From: Aestuariivita sp.
GTDB lineage: Bacteria > Pseudomonadota > Alphaproteobacteria > Rhodobacterales > Rhodobacteraceae
Assembly (NCBI GenBank): GCA_018401465.1
Contig: JAGYKE010000004.1
Location: 1,891,857 to 1,955,856 of the forward strand
Direction of reading: 5' to 3'
DNA: 64,000 nt
Position numbers and translations under genes: made by a program. The notes beneath the pieces were generated by a model. That model saw only the letters and a list, made by a program, of their open reading frames with translations. It did no database searches and was not told the DNA's origin. Positions 25,196 to 34,192 of the stretch are shown one piece after another (the stretch's first letter is position 1; each line of letters opens with the position of its first letter).

Positions 25196-25215
25196 CTGTC
25201 AGAAATTTCTGACAG
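25196..25215. promoter_or_regulatory. Perfect 20-bp palindrome between the antisense ORF and soxD
   Basis: CTGTCAGAAA is followed at once by its exact reverse complement. The site sits between two divergent starts, the small membrane protein leftward and soxD rightward (66 bp away), a typical operator position. It is AT-richer than its surroundings and has no T run, so it is not a terminator. The binding protein is unknown. Confidence 0.6.
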
Positions 25216-25281
25216 TCTAGACCCTTTTGCCGCCGCGCGCCACGATTCCCTGCGCGCGGCCCCGCCTGCCGGAGCCCTGCC

Positions 25282-25611
25282 ATGCTGATCCTTCAATGCC
25301 CCTGTTGCGGCGTCATGGCCGACGAGACGGAACTCGCCGCCGGTGGCGAGGCGCACCTCAAACGCTTCGGCCCGGGGTCGAGCGATGACGACTTCGAATC
25401 CTATCTCTTCAACCGGGTGAACCCCAAGGGCGTGCATTTCGAACGATGGCGCCACGCATATGGCTGCGGCAAGTGGTTCCACGCCGCGCGCTGCACCGCC
25501 ACGCTCGAGGTGTTCGGCACCTATTCCGCACAGGTCACCGAACCGCCGCAGGAGATCCGCGACAAGATCAGCGCCAGACGCCCCGGCTGGCGCTGGAGGG
25601 AGTTCGGCTGA
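25282..25611 (+). CDS. soxD: Sarcosine oxidase subunit delta
   Basis: A 109-aa zinc-binding subunit. The Cys residues of LQCPCCGVMAD at residues 4-14, a His and the later CGKWFHAARCTAT form the expected metal site. FNRVNPKGVHFERWRHAYGC is the conserved delta core. It is a structural subunit of the alpha-beta-gamma-delta complex. The gap after it contains a copy of the dispersed hairpin repeat, and soxA follows after 61 bp. Confidence 0.95.
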   Translation: MLILQCPCCGVMADETELAAGGEAHLKRFGPGSSDDDFESYLFNRVNPKGVHFERWRHAYGCGKWFHAARCTATLEVFGTYSAQVTEPPQEIRDKISARRPGWRWREFG

Positions 25612-25613
25612 TG

Positions 25614-25665
25614 CTTCTTCTCGTCCCCAATACGCATATTCCGACGCCCGCCCCGGGCGCAGAGG
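25614..25665 (+). repeat. Dispersed intergenic repeat, copy A (soxD-soxA gap)
   Basis: A core CTTCTTCTCGTCCCCAATAC is followed by a small hairpin (CGCCCG/CGGGCG with a CCC loop, 25645-25659) and CAGAGG. The same order of core, GC hairpin and CAGAGG occurs at 52734-52791, and the core occurs inverted at 44212-44234. Here the trailing AGAGG stands 7 nt before the soxA ATG and probably serves as its ribosome-binding site. Confidence 0.65.
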
Positions 25666-25672
25666 TCCGCAC

Positions 25673-28600
25673 ATGAGCACCCGCCTGACCGGCTTTGGCC
25701 GCCTGATCGACCGCTCCAAACCGCTCCGCTTCACCTTCGACGGCAAGTGGATGCGCGGCCATCCGGGCGACACGCTTGCCTCGGCGCTGCTGGCCAATGA
25801 CCAGATGCTGGTGGGCCGGTCGTTCAAGTATCACCGCCCCCGCGGCATCGTCGCGAGCGGGGCGGAAGAACCCAACGCGTTGGTCAATCTCGGGAAAGGC
25901 GGCCGGTTCGAACCCAACCAGCGCGCCACCACGACCGAACTTTTCGAAGGCCTGCGGGCGGAAAGCCAGAACCGCTGGCCAAGCCTCGATTTCGACATCG
26001 GGTCGGTGAACACCTACCTCGCACGCTTCCTGCCCGCGGGCTTCTACTACAAGATGTTCATCCACCCGCGCCCCTTCTGGAAGCACGTCTACGAACCCTT
26101 CATCCGGCAATCCGCAGGGCTTGGCCGCGCGCCGAAGGATCGCGATGGCGACACCTACGAACACTTCCACACCCATGCGGATGTGCTGGTGATCGGCGGC
26201 GGCGTCGCGGGCCTGCAGGCGGCGAAGGCGGCGGCGGATACCGGCGCGCGCGTGTTCGTGCTGGAACAGACGGCCCATTGGGGCGGCCGTGCCCCGGTCG
26301 ACGCGCGCGACGAAGACCGGATCGCGGGGCAGGGGGCCGCGGACTGGGTCGCGGCCACGGTCGCCGAACTCGAGGCCATGCCCAACGTCACCCTGCGCCT
26401 GCGCTGCATGGGGGCGGGCGTCTATGACCACGGCTATGTTCTGGCCTATGAACGGCTGCGCGACCACGCGCCTGACGCGACGGGCCCGCGCCATCGCCTC
26501 TGGCGGATCCGGGCCAAGCAGATCATCAGCGCCACGGGGGCCATCGAACGCCCGCTCTCCTTCGCGGGCAACGACATTCCCGGCGTCATGCTGGCCTCGG
26601 CCGTGCGCGATTATGTCGTGAACTATGCCGTGTCGCCCGGCGACCGCACGGTGATCGCCACCAACAACGACGACGCCTATCTGACCGCCATCGTGCTGAA
26701 GAAGGCGGGCCTGGATGTGCCGCGCATCGTCGATGCGCGCGCGCAAGGCGGCGGCGCGCTGATGGAAGCGGCCAAGGCGCTTGGCATCCGCGTCGACACG
26801 GGCCGCGCCATCGCCAAGGTCAAGGGCGGCAAGCGCGTGACCAAGGTGCAGATCTGCGCGCAGGCCGGCGAAGGCGGCGTACTGGACGAGATCGCCTGCG
26901 ACGCGGTCGCCATGTCGGGCGGCTGGTCGCCGGTGGTGCATCTGTGGTCCCATTGCGGCGGCAAGCTGTTCTGGGACGACGCGCAGGCGATGTTCCGCCC
27001 CGACGCCGCCCATCCGCCCACGGGCGCGGACGGGCAGGGTTTCGTCACCTGCGCGGGCGCGGCCAGCGGCGCGCTGGACATGGCCCACGTGCTGGAAGAC
27101 GCCCATGCAGCGGGCCTTGCCGCGGGCAAGGCGGCAGGCGGCAAGGCCAAGCGCACCAAGGCGCCCGAGACGACGGCCCGCGCCGATGCACCCATCGAAC
27201 CCGTCTGGCTCATGCCGCAGGGCGCGAAGGTCGAATTGCGCACCAAGACCTGGCTCGATTTCCAGAACGACGTGAAGGTGTCCGACGTCCAGCTGGCGGC
27301 GCAGGAAGGCTTTGAATCTGTCGAACACGCCAAGCGATACACCACGCTCGGCATGGCGACGGATCAGGGAAAGCTGAGCAATATCAACGGGCTTGCAATC
27401 CTTTCGGATGCATTGGGCCAACCGATCCCGCAGACCGGCACCACCACTTTCCGCCCGCCCTATACGCCCATCTCCATGGGCGCCATCGGGGGCGAGGCGC
27501 GGGGCGTCGTGTTCCAGCCCATCCGGCGCACGCCGATCCATGGCTGGCACGAGGCGCATGGTGCCGATTGGGAACCGGTCGGCCAGTGGCGGCGGCCCTA
27601 TGCCTTCCCGCGCAAGGGCGAAAGCGTCCATGACGCGGTGATGCGCGAGGTGAAGAACACCCGTGAAGCCCTTGGTCTGCTTGATGCATCCACGCTGGGC
27701 AAGCTGATCGTGAAGGGGCCGGATGCGGGGAAATTCCTCGACATGCTCTACACCAACATGATGTCGACGCTGCCCGTTGGCAAATGCCGGTATGGCCTGA
27801 TGTGCACCGAGAATGGCTTTCTCACCGATGACGGCGTGGTCGCGCGCATCGATGAGGATACGTTCCTGTGCCACACCACCACCGGCGGGGCCGACCGCAT
27901 CCATGCGCATATGGAGGAATGGCTCCAGACCGAATGGTGGGACTGGAAGGTCTATGTCGCCAACGTGACCGAACAGTTCGCGCAGGTCGCCGTCGTCGGC
28001 CCGAACGCGCGCAAGGTGCTGGAAAAGCTGGGCGGCATGGACGTCAGAGCCGAGGCGCTGCCCTTCATGGCCTGGGCCGACGGGCGCATCGGCGACTTCG
28101 ACGCGCGGGTCTACCGCATCTCGTTCTCGGGTGAACTCAGCTACGAGATCGCGGTGCGGGCAAGCCAGGGCCTCGCCTTCTGGGAGGCACTGATGGAGGC
28201 AGGCGCGGAATTCGGCGCCATGCCTTACGGCACCGAGGCGCTGCACATCATGCGGGCCGAGAAGGGCTTCATCATGATCGGGGATGAAACCGACGGCACG
28301 GTGATCCCGCAGGATCTGGGCCTTGACTGGGCGATCTCTAAGAAGAAGGCCGACTATATCGGCAAGCGCGGGCAGGAACGTGCCCACATGACCGACCCGG
28401 GCCGCTGGAAGCTGGTCGGGCTGGAAACCGTCGATGGCTCGGTCCTGCCGGACGGGGCCTATGCGGTGGGCGAGGGGCTGAACGCCAACGGTCAGCGCGT
28501 CACCATCGGGCGCGTGACGTCCACCTATTTCTCGCCCACTTTGGGGCGGGGCATCGCCATGGGCCTTGTCAAACACGGACCCGACCGCATGGGCGAAGTG

Positions 28601-28693
28601 ATCGACTTCCCCGGCACCGACGGCAAGACCTACCGCGCCAAGATCGTGGACCCTGTCTTCCACGACAAGGAAGGAGCAAAGCAGAATGTCTGA
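25673..28693 (+). CDS. soxA: Sarcosine oxidase subunit alpha
   Basis: A 1006-aa multidomain subunit. The N-terminal part resembles a 2Fe-2S ferredoxin-like domain seen in related enzymes (KPLRFTFDGKWMRGHPGDTL). A NAD-binding Rossmann domain has VIGGGVAGLQAA near residue 175, and the middle part has AEGGVL-type and ATGAIERPLSF motifs. The C-terminal 400 residues are a GcvT-like folate-binding domain (LGLLDASTLGKLIVKGPDA, then GTEALHIMRAEKGFIMIG). I chose the ATG at 25673; the longer open frame overlaps soxD. It overlaps soxG by 8 bp. Confidence 0.95.
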   Translation: MSTRLTGFGRLIDRSKPLRFTFDGKWMRGHPGDTLASALLANDQMLVGRSFKYHRPRGIVASGAEEPNALVNLGKGGRFEPNQRATTTELFEGLRAESQNRWPSLDFDIGSVNTYLARFLPAGFYYKMFIHPRPFWKHVYEPFIRQSAGLGRAPKDRDGDTYEHFHTHADVLVIGGGVAGLQAAKAAADTGARVFVLEQTAHWGGRAPVDARDEDRIAGQGAADWVAATVAELEAMPNVTLRLRCMGAGVYDHGYVLAYERLRDHAPDATGPRHRLWRIRAKQIISATGAIERPLSFAGNDIPGVMLASAVRDYVVNYAVSPGDRTVIATNNDDAYLTAIVLKKAGLDVPRIVDARAQGGGALMEAAKALGIRVDTGRAIAKVKGGKRVTKVQICAQAGEGGVLDEIACDAVAMSGGWSPVVHLWSHCGGKLFWDDAQAMFRPDAAHPPTGADGQGFVTCAGAASGALDMAHVLEDAHAAGLAAGKAAGGKAKRTKAPETTARADAPIEPVWLMPQGAKVELRTKTWLDFQNDVKVSDVQLAAQEGFESVEHAKRYTTLGMATDQGKLSNINGLAILSDALGQPIPQTGTTTFRPPYTPISMGAIGGEARGVVFQPIRRTPIHGWHEAHGADWEPVGQWRRPYAFPRKGESVHDAVMREVKNTREALGLLDASTLGKLIVKGPDAGKFLDMLYTNMMSTLPVGKCRYGLMCTENGFLTDDGVVARIDEDTFLCHTTTGGADRIHAHMEEWLQTEWWDWKVYVANVTEQFAQVAVVGPNARKVLEKLGGMDVRAEALPFMAWADGRIGDFDARVYRISFSGELSYEIAVRASQGLAFWEALMEAGAEFGAMPYGTEALHIMRAEKGFIMIGDETDGTVIPQDLGLDWAISKKKADYIGKRGQERAHMTDPGRWKLVGLETVDGSVLPDGAYAVGEGLNANGQRVTIGRVTSTYFSPTLGRGIAMGLVKHGPDRMGEVIDFPGTDGKTYRAKIVDPVFHDKEGAKQNV

Positions 28694-29252
28694 TCCCGTA
28701 TCGGCCCTGAACCGCGCGGCCTTCACCGGCATCGCCCAGATCGCGGAAACTGGCCTGCAGGGCATGATCACGCTGCGCGGGGATCTCGCTTCGGCAGTCG
28801 TGATCAAGGCCGCGACGGCAGCCGCCGGCACCGACATGCCCGCCCGGGGCGAGGCGAAGATCAAGGGCGAGCATGGCCTGTGCTGGATGTCGCCGGACGA
28901 AGTGCTCGTCCTTTGCCCTCATGCCGAAGTTGCGATGACCATCGCAGCGATGGAACAGGTGCTGGCCGGGGAACACGCGCTCGTCGTCAACGTGTCGGAC
29001 GCGCGGGCAGTCTTCCGCGTCTCGGGTCCTCTTGCGCGCGAGGTTCTATCAAAGCTCGCCCCGGTGGACCTTGCCCCGCAGGCGTTCCGGCCCGGAATGA
29101 TGCGCCGCACGAAACTCGCTCAGGTGCCTGCCGCCTTCTGGATGGAGGACGACCGCACCTTCCGGATCGTCTGTTTCCGGTCGGTCGCGCAATATGTGTT
29201 CGATCTTCTCAAGGTCTCGGCGCAGGAGGGTTCGGAGGTGGGGGTCTTCTGA
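28686..29252 (+). CDS. soxG: Sarcosine oxidase subunit gamma
   Basis: A 188-aa subunit of the sarcosine oxidase complex, related to the GcvT C-terminal fold. Typical segments are LQGMITLRGDL, GLCWMSPDEVLVLCP, VNVSDARAVFRVSGPLAREV and RTFRIVCFRSVAQYVFDLL. It starts inside the end of soxA and is the last gene of the operon. sodB lies 79 bp further on; since the oxidase reaction makes hydrogen peroxide, the neighbourhood is reasonable but not proof of co-regulation. Confidence 0.93.
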   Translation: MSDPVSALNRAAFTGIAQIAETGLQGMITLRGDLASAVVIKAATAAAGTDMPARGEAKIKGEHGLCWMSPDEVLVLCPHAEVAMTIAAMEQVLAGEHALVVNVSDARAVFRVSGPLAREVLSKLAPVDLAPQAFRPGMMRRTKLAQVPAAFWMEDDRTFRIVCFRSVAQYVFDLLKVSAQEGSEVGVF

Positions 29253-29331
29253 TGCCCGCCCTTGACCTTCCCAAGGCACCGCCGCATTTAAAGACCCAGT
29301 CACGACCTCAACAATAAGCGGGGGGCCCAAA

Positions 29332-29931
29332 ATGGCTTTCGAACTTCCTGACCTTCCCTATGCCCACGACGCGCTTGCCTCGAAGGGCATGTCGAAGGAA
29401 ACGCTCGAATACCACCACGACCTGCATCACAAGGCCTATGTCGACAACGGCAACAAGCTGATCGCGGGGACCGAGTGGGAAACCAAGACGATGGAAGAGA
29501 TCATCGTCGGCACCTACAACAAGACAGCCGTGGCGCAGAACGGCATCTTCAACAACATCAGCCAGCTCTGGAACCACAACCAGTTCTGGGAAATGATGAC
29601 CCCGGGCGCGAGCGCGATGCCGGGCGAACTGGAAAAGGCGCTGACCGAAAGCTTCGGGTCGGTCCAGAAGTTCAAGGACGACTTCGCCGCCGCCGGTGCG
29701 GGCCAGTTCGGTTCGGGCTGGTGCTGGCTGGTCAAGGACGCCGACGGCAGCCTCAAGGTCACCAAGACCGAGAACGGCGTGAACCCGCTCTGTTTTGGCC
29801 AGACGGCCCTTCTGGGTTGCGATGTGTGGGAACATTCCTACTACATCGACTTCCGCAACAAGCGGCCCGCTTACCTGTCGAACTTCCTCGATACGCTGGT
29901 GAACTGGGAAAACGTCGCAAGCCGCATGTGA
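29332..29931 (+). CDS. sodB: Superoxide dismutase, Fe/Mn family
   Basis: A 199-aa cytosolic dismutase. Metal ligands are visible: a His in YHHDLHHKAYV near residue 27, a His in NISQLWNHNQFW near 79, Asp in LGCDVWEHSYY and the nearby His. FGSGWCWLV and the overall pattern favour the iron form. There is no signal peptide. A strong terminator follows after 26 bp, so the gene ends its transcript. Confidence 0.95.
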   Translation: MAFELPDLPYAHDALASKGMSKETLEYHHDLHHKAYVDNGNKLIAGTEWETKTMEEIIVGTYNKTAVAQNGIFNNISQLWNHNQFWEMMTPGASAMPGELEKALTESFGSVQKFKDDFAAAGAGQFGSGWCWLVKDADGSLKVTKTENGVNPLCFGQTALLGCDVWEHSYYIDFRNKRPAYLSNFLDTLVNWENVASRM

Positions 29932-29957
29932 CCGGTCGCGACGTCCTGACGGCAAAG

Positions 29958-29982
29958 GCCCGCGCCATGGCGCGGGCTTCTT
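29958..29982 (+). terminator. Rho-independent terminator of sodB
   Basis: GCCCGCGCC and GGCGCGGGC form a perfect 9-bp stem with an AT loop, followed by TTCTT. It sits 26 bp after the sodB stop and before the tail of the leftward LOG gene, so it may serve both directions. Confidence 0.85.
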
Positions 29983-30004
29983 CATTCCGGCGACAGGCGC
30001 GTCC

Positions 30005-30553
30005 CTACATTTGCGCGGCAAGGGTTCCGACAGCATCCTCGACCGTAGGCACCACCGTGATCAGCGCGCGCAGCGATGCATCGGCGAAGCCCTGCGCGAT
30101 GACATGGTCGATCAGCGTCAGAAGGGGGTCCCAGTAGCCTTCGGTGTTCAGAAGCAGGATCGGCTTGTCGTGCAGGCCCAGCTGCGCCCAGGTGAGCACT
30201 TCGAAGAATTCGTCGAGCGACCCCGCGCCCCCCGGCAGCACGACGACCGCATGGGCGTTCATGAACATGACCTTCTTGCGTTCATGCATCGTTTCGGTGA
30301 CGACATAGGCCGTCAGGTCCGCCTTGCCGACCTCGCGCCGCACGAGGTGTTCAGGGATCACCCCGAACGTGTCGCCGCCCGCTCCTTGCGCCGCGCGCGC
30401 CACGATCCCCATCAGGCCCACATCCCCCGCGCCATAGACCAGCTGCCAGCCTGCCCGCGCGATGGCGGTGCCAAGCGCCTCGGCGGCCTGCGCATAGGCC
30501 GGGATTGCGCCGCTGCGCGATCCGCAATACACACAGACGGATTTGGCGGCCAT
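30005..30553 (-). CDS. LOG family protein (TIGR00730, cytokinin riboside 5'-monophosphate phosphoribohydrolase type)
   Basis: A 182-aa Rossmann-like protein. It has VCVYCGSRSGAIPAYAQAA at the start, LVYGAGDVGLMGIVA near residue 40, MHERKKVMF near 90 and the active-site motif PGGAGSLDEFFEVLTW near 107, where the usual form is PGGxGTxxE. LOG enzymes cleave nucleoside monophosphates to the base and ribose 5-phosphate. In bacteria the physiological substrate is often unclear. It is convergent with sodB. Confidence 0.92.
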   Translation of the reverse strand: MAAKSVCVYCGSRSGAIPAYAQAAEALGTAIARAGWQLVYGAGDVGLMGIVARAAQGAGGDTFGVIPEHLVRREVGKADLTAYVVTETMHERKKVMFMNAHAVVVLPGGAGSLDEFFEVLTWAQLGLHDKPILLLNTEGYWDPLLTLIDHVIAQGFADASLRALITVVPTVEDAVGTLAAQM

Positions 30554-30651
30554 AGGGCGTCCTTTCGGGGTTGGGGCAACGACTTTCGACCCTGATAGCC
30601 TGACGGGGCGGGTCGCTCAACCATCAGGGTTCGGTGGCGGGAAGGACAAAA

Positions 30652-32304
30652 ATGTCAGCGAAGCAGGGTTTCTTGGGCCTGTCTCCGGCGGGCGGCATCG
30701 CCGCGCTGGGTGCCGTTGCGGCGGTGATCGCGGGCGTGTTCTACGCCACCGGCACGCTCGGCCCCCGGGGCGTGGCCCCGGCTCCGCAGGACGCGGCCCT
30801 GCCACAGGCCGTGGCCCCGGCGACCCCGGCCCCCCAACTCGTGGCCGAAGCCCCCGTCGCGACACCCGTCACGACACCCGTCGCCGAGGCGCAGACCGAA
30901 GCGCCCGCCACGGAAACGACCGCCGCCGCGCCGACCGAAGAGGCACCGCGCGAGACCCCGGTCGAACAGGCAGCCGTCCCGGCACCGACCGGGGCGCCCG
31001 TGGCTGAAACGCAGACCGAAGCGCCCGTCGCGGACACCACCGCCGCGCCGACCGACGAGACGCAGGCCGAAGCGCCCGTTGTGGACACCGCCGCCGCGCC
31101 GACCGACGAGACGCAGGCCGAAACCCCGGCCGCGCAACCTGCCGCCGAAGCATCGGTCGAAGAAAAAACCGCCGAGGCCGTGCCTGCCGCCGCTCCGAAA
31201 GAGACCGCCGCCCTGTCACGACCCGAACCCGCAGCGGCGGATCCCTTGCCGCAGGTCGATGCCGCCCCGTTGCCCGCGCCCCGCTTCGACGTGGTGCGCG
31301 CCGCGCCGGACGGTATGACCGTCGTCGCCGGGCAAAGCGCGCCGGGCAGCACGGTGACCGTGCTGCTCGACGGGTCCGATCTCGACACTGTGACCGCCGA
31401 TGCGGGGGGCGAATTCGTCGCGATCCTTTCCCTGACGCCCAGCACCCTTGCGCGGGTGCTGACGCTCCGCGCCACGCAGGATGACCGGACGGCTCTGTCG
31501 GTGGAGGACATCATCCTCGCGCCCGCGCCGGTGACTGTGGCCGAGGCCGCGCCTCACCCGAAGGACAGCCCTGCTCAAACCGTCACCGCCGAGGCGGCAG
31601 CGGAAGAACCCGCCCAGAGCACGGTCGAGACCCCCGTGGCCGAGGCCCCCAAGACAGAGGCAACCACCGCAGAGGCCGCCACTGCAGAAGCAATCGCCGC
31701 CCCCGCCGCCGACGCCGCACCCGAATCCGAAACCACTCCTGCAGCCCCTGCCGCCATCGCCGTCCTGCGCGCCGACGCGCAGGGCGTGGAACTTCTGCAA
31801 CCCGCCACCCCCGCGCCGGATGCTCCGCCTGCACAGATCATGCTCGACACGATCGGCTATGGCGCTGACGGTGCGGTCCTTCTGTCGGGCCGCGCGGCCG
31901 CGAGCGCCGCGATCCGCGTCTATCTCGACAACCGCTCCGTGGCCGATCTGGCCGCAGCCGAGGACGGGCGCTGGCGCGCCGCTCTGGCGGATGTGACACC
32001 GGGGATATATACTTTGCGTCTCGATGCGCTGGACGCGGACGGGGCGGTGAGCTCGCGGCTCGAAACCCCGTTTCAGCGCGAGGCGCCCGAAGCGCTTGCC
32101 GCTGCAGAAGCCGCCGCCGCCGCGGTGCCCCCCGCGCTGCCCGTCCGGCAGCTGACAGTGCAGGCGGGCGACACGCTCTGGGCGATCTCGCGCGAGCGCT
32201 ACGGGGACGGCATGCTTTTCGTGCGCGTCTTCGAGGCCAACCGCGACGCGATCCGGGATCCCGACCTGATCTATCCCGGTCAGGTCTTCACCTTACCGGA
32301 CTGA
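30652..32304 (+). CDS. Membrane-anchored Ala/Pro/Thr/Glu-rich protein with C-terminal LysM domain
   Basis: 550 aa. A short N-terminus precedes one membrane helix (GIAALGAVAAVIAGVFYATG, about 12-31). About 170 residues of low-complexity Ala/Pro/Thr/Glu sequence follow, with a 17-residue repeat. Then come two Ig-like segments around VVAGQSAPGSTVTVLLDG and GRAAASAAIRVYLDN. The last 50 residues are a LysM domain (QAGDTLWAISRERYGDG to YPGQVFTLPD). The topology suggests an inner-membrane anchor with a flexible linker crossing the periplasm to bind peptidoglycan. I chose the ATG at 30652, which has GGGAAGGA upstream. Confidence 0.88.
   Translation: MSAKQGFLGLSPAGGIAALGAVAAVIAGVFYATGTLGPRGVAPAPQDAALPQAVAPATPAPQLVAEAPVATPVTTPVAEAQTEAPATETTAAAPTEEAPRETPVEQAAVPAPTGAPVAETQTEAPVADTTAAPTDETQAEAPVVDTAAAPTDETQAETPAAQPAAEASVEEKTAEAVPAAAPKETAALSRPEPAAADPLPQVDAAPLPAPRFDVVRAAPDGMTVVAGQSAPGSTVTVLLDGSDLDTVTADAGGEFVAILSLTPSTLARVLTLRATQDDRTALSVEDIILAPAPVTVAEAAPHPKDSPAQTVTAEAAAEEPAQSTVETPVAEAPKTEATTAEAATAEAIAAPAADAAPESETTPAAPAAIAVLRADAQGVELLQPATPAPDAPPAQIMLDTIGYGADGAVLLSGRAAASAAIRVYLDNRSVADLAAAEDGRWRAALADVTPGIYTLRLDALDADGAVSSRLETPFQREAPEALAAAEAAAAAVPPALPVRQLTVQAGDTLWAISRERYGDGMLFVRVFEANRDAIRDPDLIYPGQVFTLPD
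31041..31143 (+). repeat. 51-bp tandem coding repeat in the LysM protein linker
   Basis: Two near-identical 51-bp units encode AAPTDETQAEAPVVDTA and AAPTDETQAETPAAQ. Weaker copies of TEAP and TETTAAAP lie just upstream. The conserved DNA core suggests recent duplication, so the linker length may vary between strains. Confidence 0.7.
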
Positions 32305-32317
32305 AATCAGGACCAAC

Positions 32318-34114
32318 ATGACCGACACCATTGCGCAGGACGAACGCCGCTCCGGCTGGCGCACGATCCGCAAGGTTGCACCCTATCTCTGGCCGCCGGG
32401 CGAGACTGGCGTGAAGGTGCGTGTGCTGGCTGCGATCGGCTTTCTGCTGCTCTCCAAGATCGTCGCGGTCGGTATTCCCGTAATCTACAAGTATGCGGTC
32501 GATGCGCTGTCGGGCGAAGGGGTGCCCGATCTCGTGCTGGGGGCGGTCGGCCTGACGGTGGCCTATGGCATGGCCCGGCTGCTGAATGTGGGCTTCCAGC
32601 AGCTTCGCGACGCGGCCTTCGCCGCCGTGGGCCAGCGCGCGCTGCGCGCGCTCGCCATCGAGACTTTCCGGCACATCCATCGGCTGTCCATGCGCTATCA
32701 CATCACGCGCAAGACCGGCGGGCTGTCGCGCATCATCGAACGCGGCGTGAAGGGCGTCGATTTCCTGCTGCGCTTCCTGCTGTTCTCGATCGGGCCGCTG
32801 GTGCTCGAACTGCTGATGATCGCGGTGATCCTGACGGTGCTCTTCGATGCGTGGTATCTCTTGATCGTCGTTGTCACCATCGCACTCTACGTCTGGTTCA
32901 CCTTCGCGGTCACCGAATGGCGTGTGAAGCTGCGCCGCGAGATGAACGAACAGGACACCGACGCCAACCAGAAGGCGATCGACAGCCTCCTGAACTTCGA
33001 GACGGTCAAGTATTTCGGTGCGGAGGAACGCGAGGCGCAACGCTATGACCGTGCTATGGAGGCCTATGCGCGCGCCTCGCTCAAGACCGCCTATTCGCTG
33101 GCCTTCCTGAACTTCGGCCAGTCCTTCCTGATCACCGGCGGGCTGATCGGGGTCATGGTGCTGGCCGCGATCGGGGTGCAGGAGGGGCGGCTGACCGTGG
33201 GCGATTTCGTCATGGTCAACGCCTACATGATCCAGATCACCATCCCGCTCAATTTCCTTGGCACCGTCTATCGTGAAATCCGCCAGAGCCTTGTCGACAT
33301 GGGCGAGATGTTCGACCTTCTGGAACAACCCGCCGAGGTTTCGGACAAGCCGGGTGCGCAGCCGCTCCGGGTGACGGGCGGGCGCGTCGCGCTGGAAGAT
33401 GTGCGTTTCGGCTATGACGCCGCGCGCAAGATCCTCAAAGGTGTCGATCTTGTCGCCGAACCGGGCCAGACGGTCGCCATAGTCGGTGCCACCGGGTCGG
33501 GCAAATCCACCATCGGGCGGCTCCTGTTCCGCTTCTACGACGTGACCGGTGGGCGGCTGACCATCGACGGCCAGGACATCCGCGACGTCACCCAGGAAAG
33601 CCTGCATGCCGCCATCGGCGTCGTGCCGCAGGACACGGTGCTGTTCAACGACACGATCCGCTACAACATCGCCTATGGCCGCGCCGGCGCGACCGAGGAA
33701 GAAATTTTCGCCGCCGCCCGCGCCGCGCAGATCCACGACTTCATCCTCTCGCTGCCCGAAGGCTATGAAACCGCGGTGGGGGAACGGGGCCTGAAACTGT
33801 CGGGGGGCGAAAAGCAGCGCGTCGGCATCGCCCGCACGCTGCTCAAGGACCCGCCCATCTTGCTGCTCGACGAGGCGACGAGCGCGCTCGACAGCGACAC
33901 CGAGGCCGAGATCAAGGAGGCGCTGGCCCGCGCCGGTCAGGGCCGCACCGTGCTCACCATCGCGCACCGGCTCTCCACCATCGCCGAGGCGGACCTGATC
34001 GTCGTGCTCGAGGCGGGCGAGGTGGTGGAGCGCGGCACCCATGACCAGCTTCTGGCACGACACGGCCGCTATGCGCAGCTCTGGAACCGCCAGCAATCGG
34101 ACGAGGCCGCCTGA
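32318..34114 (+). CDS. ABC exporter of the Atm1/ABCB7 type
   Basis: A 598-aa half-transporter. Six membrane helices occupy the first 320 residues, with the Atm1-like segment NFETVKYFGAEEREAQRYD and TLGQ/NFGQSFLITGG in the membrane domain. The nucleotide-binding domain has Walker A GATGSGKST near residue 392, signature LSGGEKQRVGIARTLL and Walker B ILLLDEATSALD. Bacterial Atm1 homologues export glutathione-related or metal-glutathione compounds. It lies 13 bp after the LysM gene, so the two may be cotranscribed. Confidence 0.92.
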   Translation: MTDTIAQDERRSGWRTIRKVAPYLWPPGETGVKVRVLAAIGFLLLSKIVAVGIPVIYKYAVDALSGEGVPDLVLGAVGLTVAYGMARLLNVGFQQLRDAAFAAVGQRALRALAIETFRHIHRLSMRYHITRKTGGLSRIIERGVKGVDFLLRFLLFSIGPLVLELLMIAVILTVLFDAWYLLIVVVTIALYVWFTFAVTEWRVKLRREMNEQDTDANQKAIDSLLNFETVKYFGAEEREAQRYDRAMEAYARASLKTAYSLAFLNFGQSFLITGGLIGVMVLAAIGVQEGRLTVGDFVMVNAYMIQITIPLNFLGTVYREIRQSLVDMGEMFDLLEQPAEVSDKPGAQPLRVTGGRVALEDVRFGYDAARKILKGVDLVAEPGQTVAIVGATGSGKSTIGRLLFRFYDVTGGRLTIDGQDIRDVTQESLHAAIGVVPQDTVLFNDTIRYNIAYGRAGATEEEIFAAARAAQIHDFILSLPEGYETAVGERGLKLSGGEKQRVGIARTLLKDPPILLLDEATSALDSDTEAEIKEALARAGQGRTVLTIAHRLSTIAEADLIVVLEAGEVVERGTHDQLLARHGRYAQLWNRQQSDEAA

Positions 34115-34192
34115 GACCGGCGGCCCGGGGCAACGTTCATTGTTCGCCATTGGTTCAAGAACAATGGACGATGCCCCCCCGCACCGCTCAGA

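Noticed and set aside
25568-28864. Very long antisense open frame (over 1000 codons) opposite soxA
   Set aside because: It lies wholly opposite a gene with clear SoxA domains; its composition (His/Arg/Gly/Ala rich) is the usual shadow in GC-rich DNA.
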